The position numbers and the translations under genes were made by a program. 64,000 nucleotides of DNA from Holophaga sp. (GTDB lineage Bacteria; Acidobacteriota; Holophagae; Holophagales; Holophagaceae): positions 10,895 through 74,894 of the forward strand of contig JARLGP010000010.1 of the NCBI GenBank assembly GCA_031292735.1, read 5' to 3'. Shown in pieces: positions 1-8,666 of the stretch (position 1 is its first letter; every line of letters starts with the position of its first letter). The notes below the pieces were generated by a model that did no database searches, was not told where the DNA came from, and worked only from the letters and a program-made list of their open reading frames with translations.

Positions 1-1
1 G

Positions 2-493
2 CAGCCCGGCGCCCGGTTCGGCGAACACGCCGCGGAAAAGCGCGACCGCCTGCTGCTCGCCACCCTGGGCGCGGCCTGGGAGGAGATGGAGAAGCTGGAG
101 GGACCGGAACCTGCCCTGTGGCAGTGGGGCAAGCTGCACTTCAACCTGAACGAGCATCCCTTCGCCGCGGCGGTGGACGACGCCACCCGGGTGCGCATCA
201 ACGTGGGCCCCTTCGCCAAGAACGGTTCCGAGTACACCCCCAGCCAGTCCCTGCCCCGGCCCAGCGACTTCCGCCAGATGAACGGGCCGGCGGTGCGCAT
301 GGTGGTGGACGTGGGCCGCTGGGACAACTCCCGGGCGGTGAACCACCCCGGCCAGTCCGGCGACCCGGACAGCCCGCACTACCGCGACCTGGCGGACCTG
401 TGGCGCACCGGCCGCTACTTCCAGCTGGCCTATTCCCGGGCCGCCGTGGACCGGGTCACCGAGCGGGTGATCCACCTCGTCCCGGAGCGATGA
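2..493 (+). CDS. Penicillin acylase family protein, C-terminal part (5' end outside window)
   Basis: The reading frame is open from the first bases, so this is the 3' end of a longer gene. The visible 163 residues include NHPGQSGDPDSPHYRDL, which matches the conserved C-terminal segment of penicillin/acyl-homoserine-lactone acylases (Ntn hydrolases), where the phrase GQSG-x-P-x-S-x-HY recurs. The catalytic N-terminal Ser and the signal peptide lie outside the window. Family members are exported and cleave amide bonds of N-acyl substrates; the substrate cannot be told from this part. The last 38 bases overlap the 3' end of the convergent metC-like gene. Confidence 0.8.
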   Translation, partial: QPGARFGEHAAEKRDRLLLATLGAAWEEMEKLEGPEPALWQWGKLHFNLNEHPFAAAVDDATRVRINVGPFAKNGSEYTPSQSLPRPSDFRQMNGPAVRMVVDVGRWDNSRAVNHPGQSGDPDSPHYRDLADLWRTGRYFQLAYSRAAVDRVTERVIHLVPER

Positions 494-1646
494 CGGCGAA
501 GGCCGACGCCAGATCCTGGATCAGGTCCTCGGGATCCTCCAACCCGATGCTCAGGCGGACGATGGTCCGGTCCTGATAGCGGGACGGCAGGGCCCGGGGA
601 TACCGGGCCGCAGTGACCAGGCTCTGGAACCCGCCCCAGCTGTAGCCGATGCCGAACAGGCGCAGGGCGTTGACGAAGGCGGCCAGGCGGGCCTCGGGGA
701 ACTCCTCCTTGAAGGTGAAGCCGAACAGGCCCGAAGCGCCCTGGAAGTCCCGGAGCCACAGGTGGTGCTCGGGATGGCTGGGCAGGGCCGGGTGCAGCAC
801 CTGGTCCACCAGGGGCTGGCCGCACAGCCACTGGGCCACCTGCAGGGCCGACCGGCTGTGCTGGCGCAGGCGCACCGGCAGGGTCTTGAGCCCGCGCAGG
901 GCCAGCGCGCAGTCCTCGGGGGCGGCGAACAGCTCCATCACCCGGTAGAAGGCGTCGAACCGCTCGGCCAGCGCCTCGGTCACCGTCACCACGCCCAGCA
1001 GCACGTCGGAATGGCCGGCGATGTACTTGGTGGCCGACTGCACCGACACGTCCACCCCCAGCTGGAACGGCTTGAGGTAGAGCGGCGTGGCCCAGGTGGC
1101 GTCCAGCACGGTGAGGATGCCGCGCTCCCGGGCGATCGCCGTGATGGCGGGGATGTCCTGCAGCTCGAAGGTGTTGGAGCCGGGCGACTCCAGCAGGATG
1201 AGCACGGTGTTGGGGCGCAGCTGGCCGGCGATGCCGGCCCCGGCGTCGGCCGGCAGCACGCTGGTCTCCACCTGGAACCGGGCCAGCACCGTTTCGCAGA
1301 AATGCATGGTGGGGCCGTAGGCGTTGGCGCACACCAGGATGTGGTCGCCGGCCCGGGTGAAGGCCAGCAGGGTGTTGATGATGGCGCTGATCCCCGACGG
1401 GAAGGCCCGGGTCAGCCCGCCCCCTTCCAGTTCCAGCATGGCCTGCTCGAAGGTGCGCTGCACCGGCAGCCGGTCGGTGCCGTAGGTCACCCCCGGGTAG
1501 CGGCCGGCATTGGCCGCCGCCAGGTCTTCATAGCGCTCGAACAGCACGGTGGAGCCCCGCTGCAGGGCCGGGTTGATGGTCCGCACCGGGCGCCCGCCGG
1601 AGGGGTCGCCGGTGGGGGGCTGGATGAGCTTGGTGGCGTCGTGCAT
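456..1646 (-). CDS. metC: Cystathionine beta-lyase-like PLP enzyme (MetC type)
   Basis: This 396-residue protein belongs to the Cys/Met-metabolism PLP family (fold type I). The PLP lysine sits in SATKYIAGHSDVLLG. The segments VTYGTDRLPVQRTFEQA and YSWGGFQSL are typical of the proteobacterial MetC branch, which splits cystathionine to homocysteine, pyruvate and ammonia. Other C-S lyase activity on cysteine or methionine derivatives is possible. The ATG follows AAAGGACATGAC and lies 1 base after the stop of the sigma-54 regulator, so the two genes should be co-transcribed. Two more family members lie beyond the importer at 8667-11058, so the importer is bracketed by C-S bond enzymes. Confidence 0.85.
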   Translation of the reverse strand: MHDATKLIQPPTGDPSGGRPVRTINPALQRGSTVLFERYEDLAAANAGRYPGVTYGTDRLPVQRTFEQAMLELEGGGLTRAFPSGISAIINTLLAFTRAGDHILVCANAYGPTMHFCETVLARFQVETSVLPADAGAGIAGQLRPNTVLILLESPGSNTFELQDIPAITAIARERGILTVLDATWATPLYLKPFQLGVDVSVQSATKYIAGHSDVLLGVVTVTEALAERFDAFYRVMELFAAPEDCALALRGLKTLPVRLRQHSRSALQVAQWLCGQPLVDQVLHPALPSHPEHHLWLRDFQGASGLFGFTFKEEFPEARLAAFVNALRLFGIGYSWGGFQSLVTAARYPRALPSRYQDRTIVRLSIGLEDPEDLIQDLASAFAVIAPGRGGSPAR

Positions 1647-1647
1647 G

Positions 1648-3702
1648 TCATGTCCTTTGGTTGCGCAGCTGTTTGAGGGCCTCGATGCCTTCCGGGGTGA
1701 TGGTGCTGCCGCCCCGGCCGCTGTGCAGATGAACGTAGCCGAAGCTTTCCATCTGCACCAGGGCCTTGCGGATCTGCGCCTCGGTGAGGAACAGGTCCTG
1801 CTTCTGGGCGATCTGCACCAGGCTCCGGCGGCCGGAGCGGAGCCGGTTCTGGTGGTTGCCGTACAGGCATTCGAGAATGAACATGTAGTGGTCGCGCGGC
1901 ACCCCGATCCCTTCCCGGAAGGCGGCCAGCCCCGGATCCCCGCCCCGGGGGCCGGCCTCCGGCCACTTGAGGAACGGCGCCAGGTCCCTGGCCTCGATGG
2001 TCCGCTTGTCCAGGTAGGCCAGGTACTCCGCGCAGTTCTTCAGCTCGCGCACGTTGCCGTGCCAGGGGTAGCGCACCAGCAGCTCCGCGGTTTCCGGGGT
2101 GATGGTCAGCTCCACCCCGATCTGCCGCTTCAGGTGGTCCAGCAGGAACAGGATGTCGTCCCTGCGTTCGCGCAGGGGCGGCACCTGGATGGGCAGCACG
2201 TTCAGCCGGTAGTAAAGGTCGCGGCGGAACTGGCCCTGCTCCACCAGGCTCCACAGGTCCTTGTTGGTGGCGGCGATGATCCGGATATCGATGTGGATCA
2301 TGCTGTCGCCGCCGATGCGCATGACCTCCCGGCTTTCCAGCACCCGCAGCAGCCGGGTCTGCAGGTTCAGGTCCATCTCGCCGATCTCGTCCAGGAAGAT
2401 GGTGCCCTGGTGGGCCAGCTCGAACAGCCCGGGCTTGCCGCCCCGGCGGGCCCCGGTGAAGGCGCCCTCCTCGTAGCCGAACAGCTCGCTTTCCAGCAGG
2501 CTTTCCGGCAGGGCTGCGCAGTTCACCGTCACGAACTGCCACTCCTTGCGCCGGCTGGCGTTGTGGATGGCGTGGGCGAACAGCTCCTTGCCGGTGCCGG
2601 TCTCGCCGATGATCAGCACCGAGGCGTCGGACTTGGCCTTCTTCCGGGCCAGGTCCTTGAGTTCGATGAAGTCCGGGTCCCGGGTGAGGATCTGCTCGAA
2701 GGTGTAGCGCGCCCGGTGCCCCTTGCCCAGCAGCTGGGACCGGAGCCGGTGCTGGCTGCGCTCCTTGTCCTCGAACTTGTTGATGATGGCCAGGGCGCCC
2801 CGGGTCTTCCGGCCCACCACCACCGGCACCACCTTGATGGAGACGTCGCGGGAGTTGATCTTCACCAGGGTGTAGTCCACCTCCATCTGGCCGGCCATGA
2901 CCCGGTCGAACGGGATGCCGGGAATCAGGTCGGAGGCCTTGCAGTCCACCAGGTCGCCCGGGCGGTCCAGCACCTCCCGCGCCTTGCGGTTGCAGGCGTA
3001 GACCATGCCGTTGTTCTCGATGATGATGATGCCGTCGTCCATGACGTCCAGCAGGCTGGACAACTGGCCCTCCAGGATGTTGGTGCGGTCGAACAGCGAG
3101 GTGACGCTGTCGGGGCTGTGGCGGATGCTCTGGAAATACTCGATGAAGCGGTCTTCCTTGAGCAGCCGCTCCAGCCCCAGGCCGGTGGCCAGATCGATCA
3201 TCGTCTTGGCGTCGATCACCCGGTCGCCGATATCCACCACCTGCTTCACCCAGGGCGGCACGTGCTGGGGCTCGCCCGGGGTCACCGCGGTCTCCAGTTG
3301 CGGCAGATGGGTGGTGCCGGGGTAGCAGGGCACCAGGTCCAGGTGGTTCAGGCCCAGCCGATGGAACAGGGAGATGGTGTCCATGGTCATCTCCACGCTG
3401 TAGTTCACCAGCAGCACGGAGAGTCCGGCGGGCATGGCGGCGATCCGCTGGTACTGCTCCTCGGTGAGGGTGTTGCTGATGATGATGGCCTTGGCGTTCT
3501 TTGCAATGAACGGCCGGAGGTTGAGGTAGATCTGGTAGATGGAGATGAGGAACAGGTCGGCGTCGATGGGGCCGGTGATGTTGGCCACGTCGTAGGAGTA
3601 GCAGCGCAGCTCGATGGCGCCCCGGAACAGGGCCTCCAGGGTCTGCCGGTGCACCTCGGCGACCTTGGAGAAGGCTGTGATCAGGGCGACCTTCTTGGCC
3701 AT
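1648..3702 (-). CDS. Sigma-54-dependent transcriptional activator with PAS and AAA+ domains
   Basis: The 684-residue protein has an N-terminal region of about 200 residues with no motif I can name. A PAS-like domain follows (about 213-310), then an AAA+ domain (about 335-565) with Walker A GETGTGKE (366-373) and the sigma-54 contact loop GAFTGA (413-418). It should open promoters held by RNA polymerase-sigma-54. I chose the ATG at 3702 because GGAGG lies 7 bases upstream; a TTG at 3729 is possible but less likely. The C-terminus looks like a winged helix rather than the usual Fis-type helix-turn-helix. A -24/-12 promoter facing the importer lies in the spacer just upstream, so the importer operon is its likely target. 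Confidence 0.9.
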   Translation of the reverse strand: MAKKVALITAFSKVAEVHRQTLEALFRGAIELRCYSYDVANITGPIDADLFLISIYQIYLNLRPFIAKNAKAIIISNTLTEEQYQRIAAMPAGLSVLLVNYSVEMTMDTISLFHRLGLNHLDLVPCYPGTTHLPQLETAVTPGEPQHVPPWVKQVVDIGDRVIDAKTMIDLATGLGLERLLKEDRFIEYFQSIRHSPDSVTSLFDRTNILEGQLSSLLDVMDDGIIIIENNGMVYACNRKAREVLDRPGDLVDCKASDLIPGIPFDRVMAGQMEVDYTLVKINSRDVSIKVVPVVVGRKTRGALAIINKFEDKERSQHRLRSQLLGKGHRARYTFEQILTRDPDFIELKDLARKKAKSDASVLIIGETGTGKELFAHAIHNASRRKEWQFVTVNCAALPESLLESELFGYEEGAFTGARRGGKPGLFELAHQGTIFLDEIGEMDLNLQTRLLRVLESREVMRIGGDSMIHIDIRIIAATNKDLWSLVEQGQFRRDLYYRLNVLPIQVPPLRERRDDILFLLDHLKRQIGVELTITPETAELLVRYPWHGNVRELKNCAEYLAYLDKRTIEARDLAPFLKWPEAGPRGGDPGLAAFREGIGVPRDHYMFILECLYGNHQNRLRSGRRSLVQIAQKQDLFLTEAQIRKALVQMESFGYVHLHSGRGGSTITPEGIEALKQLRNQRT

Positions 3703-3735
3703 GGGCCGGCCTCCGCGGGAAAAGGACAAAGGGTT

Positions 3736-3748
3736 GAATGGGTCATTC
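3736..3748. promoter_or_regulatory. Putative activator-binding palindrome (upstream activating sequence)
   Basis: GAATG-GGT-CATTC is a perfect inverted repeat with a 3-base centre. It lies about 100 bases upstream of the predicted sigma-54 start, the usual distance for an enhancer-type site, and about 35 bases upstream of the regulator's own start codon. Binding by the neighbouring activator is inference. Confidence 0.4.
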
Positions 3749-3818
3749 TAATCCCCCGTTGCGCCCGTTGCCAGGGAAGGAACCGGCCCTGGATGAGCCG
3801 GGACGGGCAAACGGCCAT

Positions 3819-3834
3819 TGGCACGGTAAATGCA
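3819..3834 (+). promoter_or_regulatory. Sigma-54 (-24/-12) promoter of the LIV-type importer operon
   Basis: TGGCAC-GGTAA-ATGCA matches the consensus TGGCAC-N5-TTGCA at 10 of 11 defined positions and has the exact GG-to-GC spacing. It faces the importer genes, and the divergent neighbour encodes a sigma-54 activator. The predicted transcription start is near 3845. Confidence 0.7.
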
Positions 3835-3884
3835 TCAATGAGTTCATCACTCCAAAATTCATAGAAAACTGGCATGATGGGTTT

Positions 3885-3899
3885 ATGGGTAACTCCCAT
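3885..3899. repeat. Short inverted repeat in the importer leader
   Basis: ATGGG-TAACT-CCCAT forms a 5-bp inverted repeat about 40 bases downstream of the predicted start site. Related ATGGGT words recur at 3739, 3878 and 3939. It could be a secondary operator or chance in an A+T-rich spacer. Confidence 0.3.
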
Positions 3900-4095
3900 C
3901 AATTCATGGTTTGAAAAAAGCACTTGCTCAAATAGTTAATGGGTTCATCTTGGGGACAATCTTCAAGCCGATCCCAGATCCGGGCCTATCGCTCCTTATG
4001 AAAAGGAGCGTGGTTTGTTGTCCGGAACCCGATTCCCCGGCTTTGCCCCGCAAGACCCGTCCCTCAACGCAACCACTCCACCAGGAGGAACCTAC

Positions 4096-5247
4096 ATGAA
4101 CTCGAAGCTTTCGGCCATGATCCCGCTGGCGGTCGCGCTCTGCGCGGTCATCGGCTGCGACAAGAAGAGCAATACCATCAAGATCGGTCAGGCGGTCGCG
4201 CTGACCGGCGACAATTCCACCTGGGGCCAGTCGGAAAAGAACGCCCTGGACATGGAGATCGCCAAGATCAACGCCAAGGGCGGGGTCATGGGCAAGCAGA
4301 TCCAGCTCATCTCCTACGACACCCGGGCCGACGCCACCGAGGGCGTCAACGTCACCAAGCGGCTGGTGAGCGACGGCGTCTGCGCCATCATCGGCCCCGG
4401 CCAGAGCGGCGTGGCCATCGCCATGACCTCGGTGACCGAGCCGGCCAACGTGGCGTTCCTGGCCACCTCGGCCACCAACCCCAAGGTCACCGTGGACGAC
4501 AAGACCGGCCAGGTGCGCAAGACCGCCTTCCGCACCTGCTTCATCGATCCGTTCCAGGGCACCGTGGCCGCCCAGTTCGCCGCCAAGAACCTGAAGCTGA
4601 AGAACGCCGCGATCATCTATGACGTGGGTTCGGACTACTCCTCCTGGCTGGGCAAGTACTTCACCGCCGAGTTCCAGAAGCAGGGCTGCAAGGTGGTGGC
4701 CAGCGAGGCGTTCCGCTCGGGCGAGCTGGATTTCCGGGCCATCCTGGGCAAGATCAAGGGCAGCAACCCTGACGTGCTCTACATCCCCACCATGCAGAAG
4801 GAAGCCGCGCTGATCATGAAGCAGGCCTCCGATCTGGGGATCAAGGCCATTCCCATGGGCGGGGACGGCTGGGCCAGCCCCGACCTGATCACCCTGGGCG
4901 GCGCTGCGGTGAACGGCTCCTACTTCGTGAACATCACCAGCCTGGAAGACCCCGACATCCAGGGCTTCATCAAGGACTACCGGGCCAAGTACAACAACGA
5001 TCCCGTCATGCCCAACCCGGTCATGGCGATCGACGCCCTGGACGTGATCATCGACGCCATCACCAAGACCGGCGGCACCGATCCGGCCAAGCTCACCGCC
5101 CAGATCGGCCAGACCAAGGGCCTGCAGACCCTGTCCGGCATGTTCACGGTGGATGCCAGCAACCACAACCCGCTCAACAAGCCTGCGGTCATCCAGCAGG
5201 TCAAGGATGGAAAGTTCATTTTCGTTACCAAGTTCGTCACCCAGTAG
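4096..5247 (+). CDS. Branched-chain amino acid type ABC transporter substrate-binding lipoprotein (LivJ family)
   Basis: This is a 383-residue binding protein of the LivJ/LivK family (periplasmic binding protein type 1 fold). It starts with a lipoprotein signal, ending in AVIG-C with the lipid Cys at residue 21, so it should be anchored to a membrane rather than free in the periplasm. The body begins IKIGQAVALTG, as in LivJ homologues, and contains the typical IIGPGQSGV stretch. AGGAGG lies 7 bases before the ATG. Family members bind leucine, isoleucine, valine, amides or aromatic acids. The neighbouring trans-sulfuration enzymes make a sulfur amino acid ligand plausible, but nothing in the sequence proves it. 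Confidence 0.92.
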   Translation: MNSKLSAMIPLAVALCAVIGCDKKSNTIKIGQAVALTGDNSTWGQSEKNALDMEIAKINAKGGVMGKQIQLISYDTRADATEGVNVTKRLVSDGVCAIIGPGQSGVAIAMTSVTEPANVAFLATSATNPKVTVDDKTGQVRKTAFRTCFIDPFQGTVAAQFAAKNLKLKNAAIIYDVGSDYSSWLGKYFTAEFQKQGCKVVASEAFRSGELDFRAILGKIKGSNPDVLYIPTMQKEAALIMKQASDLGIKAIPMGGDGWASPDLITLGGAAVNGSYFVNITSLEDPDIQGFIKDYRAKYNNDPVMPNPVMAIDALDVIIDAITKTGGTDPAKLTAQIGQTKGLQTLSGMFTVDASNHNPLNKPAVIQQVKDGKFIFVTKFVTQ

Positions 5248-5340
5248 GGCGCAGCACCGGGAGGGGGCGGCCGCGGGCGCCGTCCCCCTTCTTCTCGTGA
5301 CTTGGTTTTTCGCGGCAGAACCGCGCGATAGGGGGGGCTC

Positions 5341-6213
5341 TTGTTCGTCCAAACCTTGCTGACCGGATTGGCCATCGGCGGAATCTACGCGCTCATGGCG
5401 GTGGGCTACTCCCTGGTCTTCAGCATCCTGAATTTCAGCAATTTCGCCTACGGCTCCATCATCATGCTGGGGGCCTACATCGGCTACTTCGCCATGGTCA
5501 AGCTGGGCCTGCCGCTGGGCGTCGCCCTGGCCCTCTCCATCCTGGGGGCCGCCGCGCTCTGCTACCTGAACGAGCGGCTGGCCTACGCGCCGCTGCGCAA
5601 GCGCCGGGCCTCGTCGCTGTTCTTCATGATCAGCGCCATGGGCACCGCGATCTTCCTGGAGAACCTGGTCTACGCCATCGTCGGCGCCCACTTCTACGCC
5701 TTCCCCGAGGTGTTCACCAAGCGCAACCTGACCTTCCACGGGGTGTCCATCGGCGTGCTGGACGTGTTCGCCATCGCCTTCTCCTTCGCCGCCATCTACG
5801 CCCTGCACTTCTTCCTGCAGAAGAGCCGCACCGGCATCGCCATCCGGGCCGCCAGCTACGACATCCAGGTGTGTTCCCTGAACGGGGTCAACGACAAGCA
5901 CCTGATCGGCCTGGTGTTCTGCCTGGCCGGGGGGCTGGCGGGCATCTCCGGCACCTTCCTGGGCATGAAGTACATCGTCTACCCCACCATGGGCTGGATC
6001 ACCAACAAGGCCTACATCGCCGCGGTGATCGGCGGCCTGGGCAGCCTGCCCGGCGCCGTGGTGGGCGGACTCCTGCTGGGGGTGACCGAGACCTTCGTGT
6101 CGGCCTACGTATCGTCCGTGGTCCGGGACGTGTTCAGCTTCTCCCTGCTGGTGCTGCTTCTGCTGGTCATGCCCACGGGCTTGTTCGGCCGCTTCCTAGA
6201 GGAAAAGGTGTAG
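5341..6213 (+). CDS. livH: Branched-chain amino acid ABC transporter permease LivH
   Basis: This 290-residue integral membrane protein opens with the family signature GLAIGGIYALMAVGYSLVF and has about eight hydrophobic segments. It contains the LivH-type coupling region RTGIAIRAASYD. It forms the membrane channel with LivM. Translation starts at TTG 5341 behind a run of seven G residues, an unusual but supported start. The stop lies 4 bases before livM. Confidence 0.92.
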   Translation: MFVQTLLTGLAIGGIYALMAVGYSLVFSILNFSNFAYGSIIMLGAYIGYFAMVKLGLPLGVALALSILGAAALCYLNERLAYAPLRKRRASSLFFMISAMGTAIFLENLVYAIVGAHFYAFPEVFTKRNLTFHGVSIGVLDVFAIAFSFAAIYALHFFLQKSRTGIAIRAASYDIQVCSLNGVNDKHLIGLVFCLAGGLAGISGTFLGMKYIVYPTMGWITNKAYIAAVIGGLGSLPGAVVGGLLLGVTETFVSAYVSSVVRDVFSFSLLVLLLLVMPTGLFGRFLEEKV

Positions 6214-6217
6214 CCCT

Positions 6218-7090
6218 ATGTGGGAATACGTATCCGGCGTCATTTCGCTCGGCCTCATCTACCTGATCGCCACCGTCGGTCTGGCGGTGTTCACCGGGTT
6301 CACCGGCCTGTTTTCCCTGGGCCACGCGGCGTTCTTCGCCATCGGCGCCTACACCGCGGCCATCCTCACCTACTTCTACGGCTTCAACTTCTACGTGGCC
6401 CTGGCGCTGGGCGGCTGCGCCGGCGGGATCGTGGGCTTCCTGATCGGCTACCCCACCCTGAAGGCCAAGCTGCGCACCGACTACTTCGCCATCGCCACCC
6501 TGGGCTTCGGCGAGGCGATCCGGGTGCTGCTGGAGAACCTGCCCATCACCCAGGGCGCCCGGGGCCTGCCCGGCATCCGCAACGACACCAACCTGCCGGT
6601 GCTCCTGGTGGTTTCCGCCGTGGTCATCTGGTCCGCCTGGAACCTGATCCACTCCCGCCACGGGCGCGCCTGCATCGCCATCCGCGAGGACTTCGTGGCC
6701 GCCGAGATGATGGGCGTGAACATCTTCATCGGCCGGCTGCGCTCGCTGGTGTTCAGCGCGTTTTGCGCGGGCCTGGCCGGTGGGTTGTTCGCCCACTACT
6801 TCTGCTTCATCCAGCCGTCCATGTTCACCTCCTACATGTCCACCCAGCTCACCGCGGCCGTGGTGGCCGGGGGCATGGGCAGCATCAGCGGGCCGGCCCT
6901 GGCCGCCCTGATCTTCATCGGCGTCCCGGAAGCGCTCCGGGTGGCCAACATCTGGCGCCTGGTGGCCTACGGCCTGCTCCTGGTGCTCATCATGATCTTC
7001 CGCCCACAGGGGCTGATGGGCTACCGGGAACTGTCCTGGACCATGGTCCGGGGCTGGTTCCGGCGCGCCCGGAAGGACGGTGCGGCATGA
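6218..7090 (+). CDS. livM: Branched-chain amino acid ABC transporter permease LivM
   Basis: This 290-residue permease starts with the LivM pattern ISLGLIYLIATVGLAVFTG and carries TGLFSLGHAAFFAIGAY, the conserved loop of the family. The coupling helix region HGRACIAIREDFVAAEMMGVN should contact the ATPases. It pairs with LivH in the inner membrane. Its stop overlaps the livG start (ATGA), which implies translational coupling. Confidence 0.92.
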   Translation: MWEYVSGVISLGLIYLIATVGLAVFTGFTGLFSLGHAAFFAIGAYTAAILTYFYGFNFYVALALGGCAGGIVGFLIGYPTLKAKLRTDYFAIATLGFGEAIRVLLENLPITQGARGLPGIRNDTNLPVLLVVSAVVIWSAWNLIHSRHGRACIAIREDFVAAEMMGVNIFIGRLRSLVFSAFCAGLAGGLFAHYFCFIQPSMFTSYMSTQLTAAVVAGGMGSISGPALAALIFIGVPEALRVANIWRLVAYGLLLVLIMIFRPQGLMGYRELSWTMVRGWFRRARKDGAA

Positions 7091-7890
7091 ATCGCGAAAC
7101 GGGAAGTGCCCCGGTGCTGGAACTGCGCGATGTCACCAAGCGGTTCGGCGGGATCACCGCCTGCAAGGACATCACCTTCGACGTGGCCCGGGGCGGGATC
7201 ATGGGCCTGATCGGCCCCAACGGCGCCGGCAAGACCACCGCCTTCAACCTGATCACCGGGGTCTATGGGCTCACCGAAGGGTCCATCCAGCTGGAGGGCA
7301 AGCCCATCACCGGCCAGCGCCCGGACCTCATCGTCCGCGAGGGCATCGCCCGCACCTTCCAGAACATCCGGCTGTTCCGCAACCTGAGCGTGCTGGACAA
7401 CGTGATCATCGCCCTGGACTGCCACGAGACCTACCCGCTGGCCGCCTCCTTCCTGCGCCTGCCCAAGGTGCGCCGGCGGGAGCAGGCGATCCGCGACGAG
7501 GCCATGGACTACCTGGCCGCGGTGGGGCTGGAGGACAAGGCCGCGACCCGGTCCGACGCCATGCCCTACGGGCTGCAGCGCAAGCTGGAGATCGCCCGGG
7601 CCCTGGCGCTCAAGCCGCGGCTGCTGCTGCTGGATGAGCCGGCGGCCGGCATGAACCCGGAGGAATCGCTGGACCTTTCCCGGCTGATCCGGAAGATCCA
7701 CGACCAGTTCCAGCTGACCACGCTCCTGATCGAGCACCACATGGACGTGGTCATGAGCCTGTGCGAGCGGATCTTCGTGATGAATTTCGGCGAGAAGCTG
7801 GCGGAGGGTTCGCCGGAGGAGATCCAGAGCGATCCCGATGTGCTCAAGGCCTACCTGGGAGAGGGGTTCAAGCGTGCTCAGCATATCTAA
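7087..7890 (+). CDS. livG: Branched-chain amino acid ABC transporter ATP-binding protein LivG
   Basis: This 267-residue ATPase has Walker A GPNGAGKTT, the Q-loop segment ARTFQNIRLF typical of LivG, and Walker B LLLLDEPAAGMN. The signature motif is the divergent YGLQRKLEIARAL in place of the usual LSYGQQR-LEIARAL. A switch His follows in LLIEHHMDVV. It drives import together with LivF. It overlaps livM by 4 bases and livF by 17 bases. Confidence 0.93.
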   Translation: MNRETGSAPVLELRDVTKRFGGITACKDITFDVARGGIMGLIGPNGAGKTTAFNLITGVYGLTEGSIQLEGKPITGQRPDLIVREGIARTFQNIRLFRNLSVLDNVIIALDCHETYPLAASFLRLPKVRRREQAIRDEAMDYLAAVGLEDKAATRSDAMPYGLQRKLEIARALALKPRLLLLDEPAAGMNPEESLDLSRLIRKIHDQFQLTTLLIEHHMDVVMSLCERIFVMNFGEKLAEGSPEEIQSDPDVLKAYLGEGFKRAQHI

Positions 7891-8581
7891 CCTGAACGTG
7901 AAGTACGGGCACATCCACGCCCTGCACGACCTCAGCCTGGAGGTGGCGGACGGCGCCGTGGTGGCCGTGGTGGGCGCCAACGGCGCGGGCAAGACCACCC
8001 TGCTGTCCACCCTGGCCGGGCTGCTGACCCCCGCCAGCGGCGAGATCCTGTTCAACGGCCAGCCGCTGCCCCGGGAGGCGTTCCGGGTGGTGGCCCAGGG
8101 CATGTGCCTGGTGCCCGAGCGGCGCCGGCTCTACGCCAACCTCACGGTCAAAGAGAACCTGATGATGGGCGCCTACCTGCGCAAGGACAAGGACGGCATC
8201 AAGGCCGACCTGGATGAGATGTACGAGATGTTCCCCATCATGCGCGAGCGGCTCCAGCAGTTCGCCGGCACCCTCTCCGGCGGCGAGCAGCAGATGTGCG
8301 CCATCGCCCGCGGCCTGATGTCGCGGCCGAGCCTGCTGCTGCTGGACGAGCCCTCGCTGGGCCTGGCGCCGCTGATGGTGCAGCACATGTTCAAGATCAT
8401 CCGGGACATCAACCAGCGGGGCGTGACCATCCTGCTGGCCGAGCAGAACGCCTTCCAGGCCCTGGACATGGCCGACCAGGCCTTCGTCCTGGAAACCGGC
8501 AAGGTGATCGTCTCCGGCACCGGCCAGGATCTGCTGGACGATCCCCTGGTGCAGAAGGCCTACCTCGGGGTGGCGCACTGA
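7874..8581 (+). CDS. livF: Branched-chain amino acid ABC transporter ATP-binding protein LivF
   Basis: This 235-residue ATPase has Walker A GANGAGKTTLL, signature LSGGEQQMCAIARGL and Walker B LLLLDEPSLGLAP, all standard for LivF. I chose GTG at 7874 because GGAGAGGGG sits 7 bases upstream and the protein then starts VLSISNLNVKYG, as in the family. It overlaps the end of livG by 17 bases. This completes a five-gene importer (4096-8581) likely read from one sigma-54 promoter. Confidence 0.92.
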   Translation: MLSISNLNVKYGHIHALHDLSLEVADGAVVAVVGANGAGKTTLLSTLAGLLTPASGEILFNGQPLPREAFRVVAQGMCLVPERRRLYANLTVKENLMMGAYLRKDKDGIKADLDEMYEMFPIMRERLQQFAGTLSGGEQQMCAIARGLMSRPSLLLLDEPSLGLAPLMVQHMFKIIRDINQRGVTILLAEQNAFQALDMADQAFVLETGKVIVSGTGQDLLDDPLVQKAYLGVAH

Positions 8582-8666
8582 CGTAGGCACCCCATACCCA
8601 AACCTTCCACACATACCGGGCGCCTTCGCGCCTGCCTAGGGCATTGACCCAATAAGGAGCTTCCCC

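Larger units (their letters stand above)
3703..4095. other. Divergent intergenic control region between the sigma-54 activator and the importer operon
   Basis: This 393-base spacer is clearly richer in A+T than its surroundings. It holds a -24/-12 promoter (3819-3834), a perfect palindrome about 100 bases upstream of the predicted start site (3736-3748), and a second inverted repeat in the leader (3885-3899). The predicted leader of the importer mRNA is about 250 bases. I see no convincing gene; a 62-codon TTG-started frame at 3911-4099 lacks a ribosome site and overlaps the real start. Confidence 0.7.

Noticed and set aside
1549..3864. 771-codon open frame opposite the sigma-54 regulator
   Set aside because: Antisense shadow; the leftward frame has intact AAA+ motifs and this one has none.
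3907..3922. Second sigma-54-like site in the importer spacer
   Set aside because: TGGTTT-GAAAA-AAGCA has the spacing but only a poor match in the -24 element.
3911..4099. Small frame in the importer leader as a possible leader peptide
   Set aside because: It starts with TTG without a ribosome site, overlaps the real ATG and shows no regulatory codon run.
8582..8666. SAM-type riboswitch before the PLP enzyme genes
   Set aside because: The spacer is only 85 bases and shows one 5-bp stem (8619-8632), with no SAM riboswitch core.
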